Below are positions 1 through 6,186 of a stretch of DNA of 14,442 bases, in pieces. The stretch's first letter is position 1. The number at the start of each line of letters is the position of its first letter. The translations under genes were made by a program, and so were the position numbers. The notes under the pieces are model-generated. The model was not told the DNA's origin and did no database searches. It saw nothing but the letters and a program-made list of their open reading frames with translations. Source of the stretch: Oscillospiraceae bacterium. GTDB lineage: Bacteria > Bacillota > Clostridia > Oscillospirales > Oscillospiraceae. Location: the NCBI GenBank assembly GCA_016302405.1, contig JAEDNR010000044.1:1-14442 (forward strand), read 5' to 3'.

Positions 1-53
1 TGGGGCAAAAGATCCGCCGAAGCCCGCAGTACCCATTGTGCGGTGTTGCCCTA
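1..53. repeat. Truncated copy of a dispersed repeat (right half)
   Basis: This stretch matches positions 1975-2028 closely: both share GCAAAAGATCCGC and then ATTGTGCGGTGTTGCCCTAAA with a diverged middle. The full element at 1847-2048 is a long inverted repeat, so this looks like its right half cut by the window edge. It reaches into the stop codon of the DUF4363 gene (51-53, minus strand). The remaining half should lie outside the window. Confidence 0.7.
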
Positions 54-431
54 AAGCAGATTCCACCAATTTGGCTTATGGGCATCGGTCATGGCCTTTA
101 CCAGCCGGGAAAGCTCCCGGCAGCCTGCGGCAAATTCCCCGGTGTCCTCCTCCCGGCAGTATTCCAGTAGCCTTGCAAAAAGGCCGTCGATTTCCTCCAT
201 GGGGGCGTGGTCGGCCAGCGCCGCGTCGGCCCGCCAGCCCCGCTCCCAGCGCGTCTTTGCCTCCTGCAGCAAAATTCCCGCGCCCCGCCAGTTTTCCTCC
301 GCTACGCTGTCCGCCGCGGCGTCCAGAGCCGCCTGAATAGGTGCGTGCCGCTTTTCCATGCGGCCGGAGGTAAAAAGCCCCAGCACCAGCAGTGCAAGGA
401 GCAGTCCGAATCCGAGAATGCTTCGCTTCAC
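51..431 (-). CDS. DUF4363 family protein, single N-terminal membrane anchor
   Basis: The gene encodes a 126-residue protein. I choose the GTG start at 431 (CAC on the plus strand at 429-431): it has a GGAGGGG ribosome binding site just upstream and overlaps the stop of the DUF421 gene as GTGA, a sign of translational coupling. A longer ORF with an ATG at 455 exists but lies inside the DUF421 gene. Residues about 5-22 form one hydrophobic helix after KR, so the protein is probably membrane-anchored with an extracytoplasmic helical part. That part is rich in Ala, Glu and Arg and ends in a Trp-Trp-containing tail. The match to DUF4363 rests on this architecture and on the DUF421 partner; the function is unknown. 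The stop codon TAG lies inside a dispersed repeat, so the last residues may not be ancestral. Confidence 0.75.
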   Translation of the reverse strand: MKRSILGFGLLLALLVLGLFTSGRMEKRHAPIQAALDAAADSVAEENWRGAGILLQEAKTRWERGWRADAALADHAPMEEIDGLFARLLEYCREEDTGEFAAGCRELSRLVKAMTDAHKPNWWNLL

Positions 432-1105
432 GACTGCCCCTCCTTTCCGATCCACACCACTCTGTCAGACGGGTCCACCGTCAGCAGCAGGGTGGTTTTT
501 TTGTCCGCCCGTCTCTCTTTCAGAACCTTCTCCACCCAGGCTTCATCCTTGCCCGCCTTTTTCAGGTTCTCCGCTGAAAGGTAGCCGTCCTCGATGACCG
601 TAATGGGAAGAAATTGCTTTTTTGCTTCGATCCCCGCGTCCTTGGCGCTGGCGGGGCAGTCGGCGGGGTAGGGGAAGACCGACAGCTGGCCGTCGGTTTC
701 CAGAATGGCAAACTGCACGGTGGTAATGTCCAGCACGTCCTTTTCCCGCAGGTGGCCCGTCAGCTCGTCCAGGGTGATCCGGGTGGCGCGAAGGTTTTCC
801 TGGAGAATCCTTCCGTTTTCAATGAGGATCACGGGCTTGCCGCAAAAAAACCGCCGCAATCTCACGCTTCGCATGGTGGCCCAGGACAGCACCAGCTCCA
901 TGCCCAGCACGGTCAGGATGGGAACCAGGCCGGAAAACAAGGGGATTCCCGCGTCCTGCATGGGGATGGCGGCAAGATTCGCCACCAGCATGGTGACTAC
1001 AAATTCCGCGGGCTCCATTTCACCGATCTGCCGCTTGCCCATGACCCGGATCACCAGAATCAGAACAAGGTACAATAGCAGCGTGCGCAGATAGGAAAGA
1101 ATCAC
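428..1105 (-). CDS. DUF421 (YetF-like) membrane protein
   Basis: The product is 225 residues from the GTG at 1105, which has a GGAGGG ribosome binding site 6 bases upstream. ATG 1120 (five codons earlier) and ATG 1174 are alternatives but lack a convincing binding site. Three hydrophobic segments occupy about residues 3-21, 36-53 and 60-80. Between the first two is the family hallmark GKRQIGEMEPAEFVV. After the membrane part comes the soluble DUF421 domain, with GKPVILIENGRI and then RITLDELTGHLR. A second small domain, ending VDPSDRVVWIGKEGQS, completes the protein. Relatives in Bacillus are YetF, YkjA and YdfR; their molecular function is not settled, although some are linked to spores. The gene is first in a two-gene operon with DUF4363 and is transcribed away from the origin. 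I see no strong promoter upstream. Confidence 0.88.
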   Translation of the reverse strand: MILSYLRTLLLYLVLILVIRVMGKRQIGEMEPAEFVVTMLVANLAAIPMQDAGIPLFSGLVPILTVLGMELVLSWATMRSVRLRRFFCGKPVILIENGRILQENLRATRITLDELTGHLREKDVLDITTVQFAILETDGQLSVFPYPADCPASAKDAGIEAKKQFLPITVIEDGYLSAENLKKAGKDEAWVEKVLKERRADKKTTLLLTVDPSDRVVWIGKEGQS

Positions 1106-1260
1106 GGCAGTTCCCTCCATTTTTGTTGGAATTGGGCGGCAGAAACCGCCGGGGATAGTTTTTCCGGATTTCACCAGTTTATGCGGTTTTCGGAATCACA
1201 CTGAAAAAGTGGTATTTGGCGGGCTATTTGATGAATGGTGAGCGGGTGGAAAATGGGGCA

Positions 1261-1460
1261 CGGCAAAGGCTCCCTTGTGTAAAGGGAGCTGGCCCGGAGG
1301 GCCTGAGGGATTGTGCAGTAAAATGTTTTAATATTGACAACAAATCGGCGAAAAGGGGTCACAAAGGATACTGTCCGTTCTGACGATGGGTAGATAGGGA
1401 AGTCCACCGTTACAACCCCTCAGTCAGCTTCGCTGACAGCTCCCCTTACACAGGGGAGCC
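1261..1460. repeat. Palindromic element, copy A of the GGCTCCC family
   Basis: The left end reads CGGCAAAGGCTCCCTTGTGT and the right end CCTTACACAGGGGAGCC, its approximate reverse complement. The arms continue inward as CTGAGGGATTGT and ACAACCCCTCAGTC. Each arm carries its own inner hairpin: GGCCC-GGA-GGGCC on the left and GTCAGC-TTC-GCTGAC on the right. The middle 100 bases include AATCGGCGAAAAGG and TCTGACGATGGGTAGATAGG, which recur in copies B, C and D. No reading frame is likely in it. It resembles a non-autonomous MITE-like element or a BIME; no clear target duplication is visible. Confidence 0.8.
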
Positions 1461-1502
1461 TTAGCGCATACCGCATCGAACCGCATACCACAGTCCAAAC
1501 AT

Positions 1503-1526
1503 CCCGACAAATTCCAATTTGTCGGG
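1503..1526. repeat. Perfect 11-bp stem hairpin
   Basis: CCCGACAAATT and AATTTGTCGGG form a perfect 11-bp stem around a CC loop. A shortened relative, CAAATTCCAATTTG, is at about 2414-2427. The AAATTCCAATTT core, or its AATTGGAATT half, recurs in other gaps in this window (near 4184, 4273 and 5852). This is a small dispersed palindrome. There is no T-run beside it, so it is not a typical terminator. Confidence 0.6.
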
Positions 1527-1557
1527 CAGCCTGTAAAAAGCCCAGAAAACAACAAAA

Positions 1558-1580
1558 TACCCGGTGCCTGGCACCGGGTA
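1558..1580. repeat. Hairpin with GTGCCTGGCAC core
   Basis: TACCCGGTGC and GCACCGGGTA form a perfect 10-bp stem around CTG. On the minus strand the stem is followed by ATTTTGTTGTTTT, so it could act as a leftward intrinsic terminator. No leftward gene lies upstream of it, however, so I list it as a repeat. Confidence 0.5.
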
Positions 1581-1633
1581 CTCTGCAACAAAAAAGAGGA
1601 GAGGAAAATGAAAAAGACATTTGATTGAATCGT

Positions 1634-1642
1634 TTGTCCACA
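1634..1642 (+). promoter_or_regulatory. Isolated DnaA-box-like 9-mer
   Basis: TTGTCCACA differs from the TTATCCACA consensus at one base. It stands alone 1.2 kb upstream of dnaA, between repeats, and overlaps no other signal I trust. It may be an outlying DnaA site or chance. Confidence 0.3.
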
Positions 1643-1846
1643 TTATACTCTTTAATTGTGAAGAAAAAAAGTGGCAAATTGTTAAGTTCGTATGAAGTTG
1701 CCGGGCAAGGCCCGGAGCCAAGTCGTGGCCGGCAGTGCCGGCTGACAAGCCGTGACGGACCTGGTGTGTTATCGTTCCGCCTTTGGGTACCGCTCGGTAT
1801 CGTTCCATGGGTTTTGGCAAAAATTCCCGCCAAATGGCACCTTTTC

Positions 1847-2048
1847 GCCGATAGAAATCTAAGGCTACACCGCATAATTCGGCAAGGAAGCTCAGCGAGA
1901 GATTTTGTGCCAGTTCAAAGTTTCAAAAACGGGGGAATACTGTATGTATTTCCCGTTTTTGAAACTGCAGAAATGGTGCAAAAGATCCGCTGAGATCCGC
2001 TGACGCAATTGTGCGGTGTTGCCCTAAATATCAGAAATTTCTCTGCCG
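1847..2048. repeat. 200-bp near-palindrome with central hairpin
   Basis: The centre is a 20-bp stem (1919-1966), AGTTTCAAAAACGGG against CCCGTTTTTGAAACT, with a short CTGTATG loop. Further out, GGCTACACCGCATAATTCGG (1863-1882) pairs with the reverse complement of AATTGTGCGGTGTTGCC (2008-2024). The section between them, around AGCTCAGCGAGAGATTTTGTG, pairs with CAAAAGATCCGCTGAGATCC. The outer CGCCGATAGAAATCT pairs loosely with AGAAATTTCTCTGCCGG. The element is non-coding. A right half-copy lies at 1-53, and its outer TTTCTATCGGCGAAAAGG recurs at 7359-7376. Confidence 0.75.
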
Positions 2049-2146
2049 GGCGCTCAAGATGAGCGCCCCTACGGTGTATGACGTTCCTGGTCCTGGAATT
2101 CGATGGAGATTGCCACACCAGTCTGTGGACTGGTTCGCAATGACAC
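2047..2146. repeat. GTAGGGG-foot hairpin plus variable-hairpin tail
   Basis: On the minus strand this starts GTAGGGGCGCTCATC and folds back on GAGCGCCCGG. Next to it the plus strand reads GTATGACGTTC, a diverged spacer, then CGATGGAGATTGCC, the hairpin ACCAGTC-TGTG-GACTGGT, and CGCAATGAC. Positions 7419-7518 carry the same order of constant parts, but with a different insert between GATTGCC and CGCAATGAC. This is a dispersed modular repeat. Confidence 0.7.
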
Positions 2147-2271
2147 GTTCTAACGGCCCGCTAAATTCTCAATTTATCGAACCACAGACCGATACCGAGC
2201 GGTACCCAAAGGCAGAGCGATTACAGACCACGCTCGTCACGACTTGGCCGCCCGCCCTGCGGGCAAATTCC

Positions 2272-2396
2272 TATTTGTAAGGGCGTAGGGGAGGCGTTTC
2301 GCCTCCCGCAGCAAGTGGGAAAATCTCCCAAAAGGGATGGGGAAGAGGTAAATAGGCTGCTAAGCAAAGGGACGGGAAACCCGTCCCCTACAATGC
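2272..2396. repeat. Two-hairpin unit with GTAGGGG feet in opposite directions
   Basis: The left hairpin is GTAGGGGAGGCG-TTT-CGCCTCCC (2285-2307). The right hairpin is GGGACGGG-AAA-CCCGTCCCCTAC (2370-2392), whose reverse complement also begins GTAGGGG. The two are in opposite orientation about 60 bases apart, which resembles a BIME built from two REP-like hairpins. The stems differ completely while the GTAGGGG foot and the three-base loop are kept. Confidence 0.65.
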
Positions 2397-2450
2397 CGTT
2401 TTGGTTGGCCCGTCAAATTCCAATTTGTTGTTTTACTGAGTCACGCAGAT

Positions 2451-2532
2451 AACCACCCATTATTTCAATCGCCGCGAAGCGGCACCTCATCTTATATCTT
2501 ATATCTCATTATATCTTATATCTTATATTTCA
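2451..2532. repeat. Dispersed repeat ending in ATATCTTAT tandem units
   Basis: The unit reads AACCACCCATTATTT, then a small hairpin CCGC-GAA-GCGG, CACCTCAT and about 40 bases of CTTATATCTTATATCTCAT-like tandem units. Positions 9785-9857, before gyrA, carry the same order with CCGC-GTAA-GCGG. Because it sits upstream of dnaA and is AT-rich it could be mistaken for an unwinding element. The second copy argues for a dispersed repeat. Confidence 0.7.
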
Positions 2533-2652
2533 TAGCTGTCCGCTTTCCGCTGTCAAAAGCCCATTCCTGTCAAGGGCTTCGGCTTCCAATTTTCACCCCT
2601 TTTTTTCACCGTTTTTTATACGGTTTTCACCGGACGGATACGGAAAAAATCC

Positions 2653-2681
2653 TTGTAATTTACCCAAAAATGTGCTATAAT
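2653..2681 (+). promoter_or_regulatory. dnaA promoter
   Basis: The -35 box TTGTAA (2653-2658) and the -10 box TATAAT (2676-2681) are separated by 17 bases. TGC directly before the -10 makes it an extended -10 site. Transcription would start near 2688, giving a leader of about 128 bases that contains a possible hairpin (CCTAAAAAC at 2700 with GTTTTTGGG ending at 2730). I see no clear DnaA box overlapping the promoter, so autorepression cannot be read directly here. Confidence 0.8.
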
Positions 2682-2815
2682 TTAGGGTGAATAACTTTGC
2701 CTAAAAACAACCGTTTTTCCGGTTTTTGGGCTGATTCGGAAGGCCCGGAAATCCATTTGCCAGCGTGTTTTTCAGGTCCGGCGCTTCCCTTAGAAACAGA
2801 GGAAAGGAGCACAAT

Positions 2816-4129
2816 ATGTATTCATCCGCCTATGTGTGGGCAAAGGTCCTCAGCCACATGGAGGAACGCCTGGGCTCCGTTACCGTGTCCGCCTGGTTCG
2901 ACGACGCGGAGGTTGTGGAGCTGAATGAATCCAATCTGATTCTCTACTCCCCCTCGGACTTCCGCCGGGAGATCATCCGCCGCCGGTGCACGGATTACGT
3001 CCAGGATGCCCTGAAAGAGATCTTCAATTCCGATGCCAAGCTCCTGGTATTCGGAGACGCGGAGCGGGACAACTACCTGAAAAAGGAAAAGCCCGCCACC
3101 TCCATGGACTTTAACCCCCAGTTCACCTTTGACAACTTCGTGGTGGGCCCCTCCAACCGGTTCGCCCACAGCGCCTCCATTGCCGTATCCAAAAACCCGG
3201 GGCAGGTGTATAACCCCCTGTTCATTTACGGCCCCTCCGGCGTTGGAAAAACCCACCTGCTTTACGCCATTGCCAACGGCATTCGCCGGTCTAACCCCGA
3301 CGCCAACATCGTCTACATCAAGGGCGACGAATTCACCAACGAGCTGATCGCCGCCATTGCCGGGGGCAAGAACGTGGAATTCCGGAGCAAGTACCGGGAG
3401 TCCGACCTGTTCCTCATCGATGACATTCAGTTCATCGCGGGAAGAGAATCCACCCAGGAGGAATTTTTCCATACCTTCAATAAGCTCTACGAGGAGCACA
3501 AGCAGATCGTCATGACCTCCGACCGGAAGCCCGGAGACATGCTGACCCTGGAAGACCGCCTGCGCACCCGGTTTGAGTGGGGCCTGCTTGCCGACATCCA
3601 GCCCCCGGACTACGAAACCCGGATGGCGATTCTTAAAAACAAGGCCCGGACCTTGGGGCTTGACCTGGGGGACGATGTGTGCAACTACATCGCCATCAAC
3701 ATTACGAACAATGTCCGGCAGATTGAGGGCGTGGTGAAAAAGCTCATGGCCTACCGGGACCTGGACAACATGCCGTTGGATCTTCCCAACGTCAGCAAGG
3801 TTATTGAGGATTCCTTTAAGACCGAGGGCAACGCCCTGCCCACCCCGGCCCTCGTCATCAGCCAGGTGTGCAAGTTCTACTCCATCGACGAAAGCGTCCT
3901 GCGGGGCACTCTCAAGAAGAAGAACGTGGCGGAGGCCCGGCAGATGGCCATGTACCTGATCCGGAACCTGACCAATCTGAGCCTTCCCGACATTGGAAAG
4001 GAGTTCGGCCGGGACCACTCCACGGTGCTCTACGCCATCCGCCGGGTGGAGACCGCCATCAAGGCCAAGGACAAGGTGACCCAGGATAAGGTAAGGGACA
4101 TTACCGCCAATATCAATTCCTCCCTTTAA
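2816..4129 (+). CDS. dnaA: Chromosomal replication initiator protein DnaA
   Basis: DnaA binds 9-bp boxes at oriC as an ATP-dependent filament, melts the origin and loads the helicase. The protein has 437 residues, near the usual 440-460. The ATG at 2816 is chosen for its AAGGAG site 6 bases upstream; ATG 2765 has none. Domain I (helicase loading and self-interaction) covers roughly residues 1-80 and is followed by a short linker. The AAA+ domain starts near FTFDNFVVGPSNRFAHSAS. It has Walker A GPSGVGKT at 139-146, Walker B with D202-D203 in FLIDDIQF, and the RLRTRFEWGL segment with the arginine finger. Domain IV, from about residue 341, carries the DNA-binding signature GRDHSTVLYAIRRVE (398 on). 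The stop is followed at once by AAGATATAAGATACAAGATAG, a dispersed repeat motif. Confidence 0.98.
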   Translation: MYSSAYVWAKVLSHMEERLGSVTVSAWFDDAEVVELNESNLILYSPSDFRREIIRRRCTDYVQDALKEIFNSDAKLLVFGDAERDNYLKKEKPATSMDFNPQFTFDNFVVGPSNRFAHSASIAVSKNPGQVYNPLFIYGPSGVGKTHLLYAIANGIRRSNPDANIVYIKGDEFTNELIAAIAGGKNVEFRSKYRESDLFLIDDIQFIAGRESTQEEFFHTFNKLYEEHKQIVMTSDRKPGDMLTLEDRLRTRFEWGLLADIQPPDYETRMAILKNKARTLGLDLGDDVCNYIAINITNNVRQIEGVVKKLMAYRDLDNMPLDLPNVSKVIEDSFKTEGNALPTPALVISQVCKFYSIDESVLRGTLKKKNVAEARQMAMYLIRNLTNLSLPDIGKEFGRDHSTVLYAIRRVETAIKAKDKVTQDKVRDITANINSSL

Positions 4130-4432
4130 AAGATATAAGATACAAGATAGTATCTTTATCGGGTTTACGCAGTAAAACAAAAAATTGGAATTTAATTGAC
4201 AATGGACAATTGACAATGGACAATTAAGGAATCCCTTCGGGATGATTGAAATATGCGAAAAATGTCCAAAACAATTGGAATTCTTTTATAATCGTCCCTC
4301 AGGGACACAATAATTGTCAATTGTCAACTGTCAATTGTCAATTCGGCGAAGCCGCCAAATTTCGATTTGTCTCTATGACACATAAGCTGACACGCTTCTT
4401 TCTTATCTTATATCTCATCTCTCATATCTTTC
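4130..4432. repeat. Gene-free spacer: ATATCTTAT-type flanks around palindromic repeat R1
   Basis: AAGATATAAGATACAAGATA (from about 4131) and TCTTATCTTATATCTCATCT (from about 4401) are roughly inverted copies of one another. They bracket element R1 (4194-4343). R1 has left arm AATTGACAATGGACAATTGA and right arm TCAATTGTCAACTGTCAATT. Two small hairpins lie inside: ATCCC-TTC-GGGAT (4231-4243) and GTCCC-TCA-GGGAC (4294-4306). A related copy, R2, is at 5771-5916, after dnaN. GGC-GAA-GCC follows R1 at 4345-4353. No coding frame is supported. The repeats separate dnaA from the DnaA-box cluster. Confidence 0.75.
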
Positions 4433-4658
4433 TCCACACCCCCTGTGGAATGTGGAGAAATAAACTGTTTAATTCTTTCCCGGGAATCCGTCAAAAAATC
4501 CCCTGTGGAAAACTTCAAAATTTTCCACAATCGGCTGTGGAAAAAAAGAGCTTGTCCTGTCTTGCTTTTTTCCACTTTTCCACATAAAATTCCTCTACTA
4601 CGGCTACTGCTACAAAAACCTATGATTTAATATATATTCTTTTTAATCTTGACAATAA
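4430..4658 (+). other. oriC: Probable chromosomal replication origin (oriC), dnaA-dnaN gap
   Basis: Eight DnaA-box-like 9-mers cluster in 155 bases. Forward: TTCTCCACA 4430-4438, TTTTCCACA 4521-4529, TTTTCCACT 4568-4576 and TTTTCCACA 4576-4584. Reverse: TGTGGAATG 4444-4452, TGTGGAGAA 4451-4459, TGTGGAAAA 4504-4512 and 4536-4544. The preferred form here is TTTTCCACA rather than TTATCCACA. A DnaA-trio run (4595-4612) follows the last box, then an AT-rich stretch, TATGATTTAATATATATTCT and neighbours, which should unwind. In Bacillota oriC usually spans sites on one or both sides of dnaA; here only this side shows a cluster. Confidence 0.88.
4595..4612 (+). promoter_or_regulatory. DnaA-trio array of oriC
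   Basis: Read in threes from 4595 the plus strand is CTA CTA CGG CTA CTG CTA. The complementary strand read 3' to 5' is GAT GAT GCC GAT GAC GAT, four of six matching the DnaA-trio consensus 3'-[G/A]A[T/A]. It begins 10 bases after the last TTTTCCACA box and is followed by the AT-rich stretch, the order known from Bacillus subtilis. DnaA is expected to assemble from the boxes onto the trios to start strand opening. Confidence 0.7.
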
Positions 4659-4670
4659 AGGAGAACGGCT

Positions 4671-5777
4671 ATGCGATTTACCTGTGAAAAAAACGCGCTG
4701 ATTCAGGGCTTCTTCGTCGCTTCCCGTACGGCGGCCCAGAAGAGCAGCCTTTCTGTTCTGGAGGGCATCCTCTGCCGGGCAGGTTCCGGTCTGAGCTTCA
4801 CCGGGTTTAACATGGAGACCGCCATCACCTACTGCGTGGACGCCGACGTTGCCGACGGCGGAGAGTGTGTGCTCCCCGCCCGGCTGTTTGGCGACATTGT
4901 CCGGCGTCTTCCCGAGGGGGATGTGACGGTTGTGGTGGACGACAGCTTCAATGTGTCCATCCGCTCCGGCTACGCTTCCTTTTCCATTAAGGCGGAAAGC
5001 GCCGACGACTACCCGGACCTTCCTGACGTGCTGGAGGGCAAGGCAATAAGGATCCCCCAGAACGAGCTGAAAAAGCTCATCGGCGGCACCATCTTTGCCG
5101 TGTCCGACAACCAGGCCCGGCCCATCCACAACGGCGTGAAGTTTGAAGTGAAGGACGATTCCATCACCGCCGTGGCGGTGGACGGCTTCCGCCTGGCAAG
5201 AAGAACCTTCCACCCCGCCGAGCCCACGGGCCGGGAGCTGAGCTTTGTAGTGCCCTCCGGGAGCCTGAAGGAAGTGGAAAAGATCGTCTCTGATACCGAC
5301 GAGGACGTGGCCTTTACCGTGGGCACCAAGCACATCCTCTACCAGATGGGAAACACCACCCTGATCTGCCGGCTTCTCGAGGGCGAGTTTCTGGATTGGC
5401 GGCGGGTTGTCCCCACGGGCAGCCCCATCAAGCTGATTGCCAATGTGGGCGACCTGCTTTCCAGCGTGGAGCGGGTGGGCCTGATCGTTTCCGAAAAGTA
5501 CAAGAGCCCGGTGCGCTGCGTGTTTTCCAACCAGGAGCTGCTCATGCGCACCAACAATACCATCGGCGCGGCGGAGGACCGGTGCTCCTTTGCCGGTGAC
5601 GGCAAGGAGCTGGAGATCGGCTTCAACGTCCGCTACCTGGCCGACGCCCTCCGGGCAATCCCTTCCGAGGAGGTCACTTTGGAGCTGACCAACGGCCTGA
5701 GCCCCATTGTCATGACCCCGGTGGACGATAAGCAGGACTTTGCCTATATGGTATTGCCCGTGAGAATCAAAAATTGA
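4671..5777 (+). CDS. dnaN: DNA polymerase III sliding clamp, beta subunit
   Basis: The product forms a dimeric ring around DNA and tethers the replicative polymerase and repair partners. It has 368 residues, normal for the family, and should fold into three similar clamp domains (about 1-125, 126-245, 246-368). It starts MRFTCEKNALIQGFFVASRTA with the AAAGGAG site 7 bases upstream. Recognisable parts are LEGILCRAG, the middle-domain start near IPQNELKKLIGGTIFAVSDNQARPIHNGVKFEV, VAVDGFRLARR, and the C-terminal SPIVMTPVD followed by FAYMVLPVRIKN. The usual ending is LPVR plus one to three residues. Here the final Asn codon and the TGA stop come from repeat R2 (AAAAATTGACAATTGACAAT). It lies immediately after the probable oriC and is flanked by two copies of the same repeat. 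Confidence 0.98.
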   Translation: MRFTCEKNALIQGFFVASRTAAQKSSLSVLEGILCRAGSGLSFTGFNMETAITYCVDADVADGGECVLPARLFGDIVRRLPEGDVTVVVDDSFNVSIRSGYASFSIKAESADDYPDLPDVLEGKAIRIPQNELKKLIGGTIFAVSDNQARPIHNGVKFEVKDDSITAVAVDGFRLARRTFHPAEPTGRELSFVVPSGSLKEVEKIVSDTDEDVAFTVGTKHILYQMGNTTLICRLLEGEFLDWRRVVPTGSPIKLIANVGDLLSSVERVGLIVSEKYKSPVRCVFSNQELLMRTNNTIGAAEDRCSFAGDGKELEIGFNVRYLADALRAIPSEEVTLELTNGLSPIVMTPVDDKQDFAYMVLPVRIKN

Positions 5778-5916
5778 CAATTGACAATGGACAATTGACA
5801 ATTAAGGAATCCCTTCGGGATGATTTTAAACAAACAGAATTTGAACGAAAACAATTGGAATCCTTTCAAAATCGTCCCGTAGGGACACAACAATTGTCAA
5901 CTGTCAATTGTCAATT
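5771..5916. repeat. Palindromic repeat R2 between dnaN and yaaA
   Basis: The left arm AATTGACAATTGACAATGG (from about 5772) and the right arm AATTGTCAACTGTCAATTG (from about 5892) are inverted. The internal hairpins are ATCCC-TTC-GGGAT (5809-5821), identical to R1, and GTCCC-GTA-GGGAC (5874-5886), which differs from R1 only in its loop. The segment between the hairpins keeps ACAATTGGAAT but is otherwise diverged from R1. It overlaps the end of dnaN and stops 8 bases before the yaaA ribosome binding site. Confidence 0.85.
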
Positions 5917-5934
5917 GGTCTTCAGGAGTGTTTT

Positions 5935-6186
5935 ATGAAAGTAAACGTAAGAAAGAAGAATCCGGCGGAGGTGGTCACCATTTCCACGGAGTTTATCAAG
6001 CTGGAAGCCGCCCTGAAATTCGCCGGGCTGACGGAAACCGGGGGAGAGGCCAAGGAAATCATTCTGGATGGTCAGGTGGCGGTGAATGGGGAAGTGTGCA
6101 CCCAGCGGGGAAAGAAGCTCCGCGCCGGCGACTGCTTCACCCTGGACGGCAGGGAATACAGGATCGAAAATAATGACGCTGAATGA
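5935..6186 (+). CDS. yaaA: S4-domain RNA-binding protein YaaA (RlbA-like)
   Basis: The product is an 83-residue protein that is mostly one S4 RNA-binding domain. The sequence runs KLEAALKFAGLTETGGEAKEIILDGQVAVNGEVCTQRGKKLRAGD, with the typical Gly-x-Val-x-Val-Asn-Gly turn and basic Arg-Gly-Lys-Lys stretch. The ATG at 5935 is preferred because AGGAG lies 6 bases before it; the in-frame ATG at 5908 falls inside repeat R2 with no binding site. Members of this family sit between dnaN and recF in many Bacillota. The RNA partner is not firmly established; a link to ribosome assembly has been suggested. Its last 14 bases overlap recF, so the two are probably translated together. Confidence 0.92.
   Translation: MKVNVRKKNPAEVVTISTEFIKLEAALKFAGLTETGGEAKEIILDGQVAVNGEVCTQRGKKLRAGDCFTLDGREYRIENNDAE

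Larger units (their letters stand above)
1752..2240. repeat. Outer inverted repeat pair enclosing other repeats
   Basis: Positions 1779-1802 (GCCTTTGGGTACCGCTCGGT followed by ATCG) are the exact reverse complement of 2190-2213. The match continues with mismatches to 1752 on the left and 2240 on the right, giving two 51-base arms. The 387 bases between them contain the 1847-2048 inverted repeat and a GTAGGGG hairpin. The CTCGGTATCGTTCCA part of the arm also occurs at 12841 and 13691, just outside repeat copies C and D. This looks like repeat inserted within repeat. Confidence 0.7.
1106..2652. other. 1.5 kb region without a gene, filled with repeats
   Basis: No open frame here has both a ribosome binding site and a recognisable protein; the longer frames run through palindromes and read as low-complexity translations. 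The stretch holds a 200-bp palindromic element (1261-1460), two short hairpins (1503-1526, 1558-1580), nested inverted repeats (1752-2240), a two-hairpin unit (2272-2396) and an ATATCTTAT-rich unit (2451-2532). One six-codon frame (ATG at 1608, MKKTFD, stop at 1628) does have a good GGAGAGG site 5' of it; it could be a relic of a lost gene start. Many Bacillota carry rpmH and rnpA on this side of dnaA. They are absent from this window. Confidence 0.7.

Noticed and set aside
1261..1460. CRISPR array
   Set aside because: The repeats are long, imperfect and far apart, with no regular spacer-sized units and no cas genes.
1420..1993. Open frames of 119-151 codons on both strands between the repeats
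   Set aside because: They read through palindromes, lack ribosome binding sites and resemble no protein family I recognise.
2451..2532. DNA unwinding element of oriC upstream of dnaA
   Set aside because: The ATATCTTAT tandem stretch recurs before gyrA together with the same flank, so it is better explained as a dispersed repeat; no DnaA boxes accompany it.
2822..4216. 464-codon open frame on the minus strand opposite dnaA
   Set aside because: It is the antisense shadow of a GC-rich dnaA, with a His/Gly/Val-rich low-information translation and no ribosome binding site.
4620..5801. 393-codon open frame opposite dnaN
   Set aside because: Its first residues (MSIVHCQLSI) come from the AATTGTCAATT repeat and the rest is antisense to dnaN; the same start appears opposite dnaA, again from the repeat.
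5908..5934. Earlier ATG for yaaA adding nine residues
   Set aside because: It lies in repeat R2 without a binding site, while ATG 5935 has AGGAG at the right distance.
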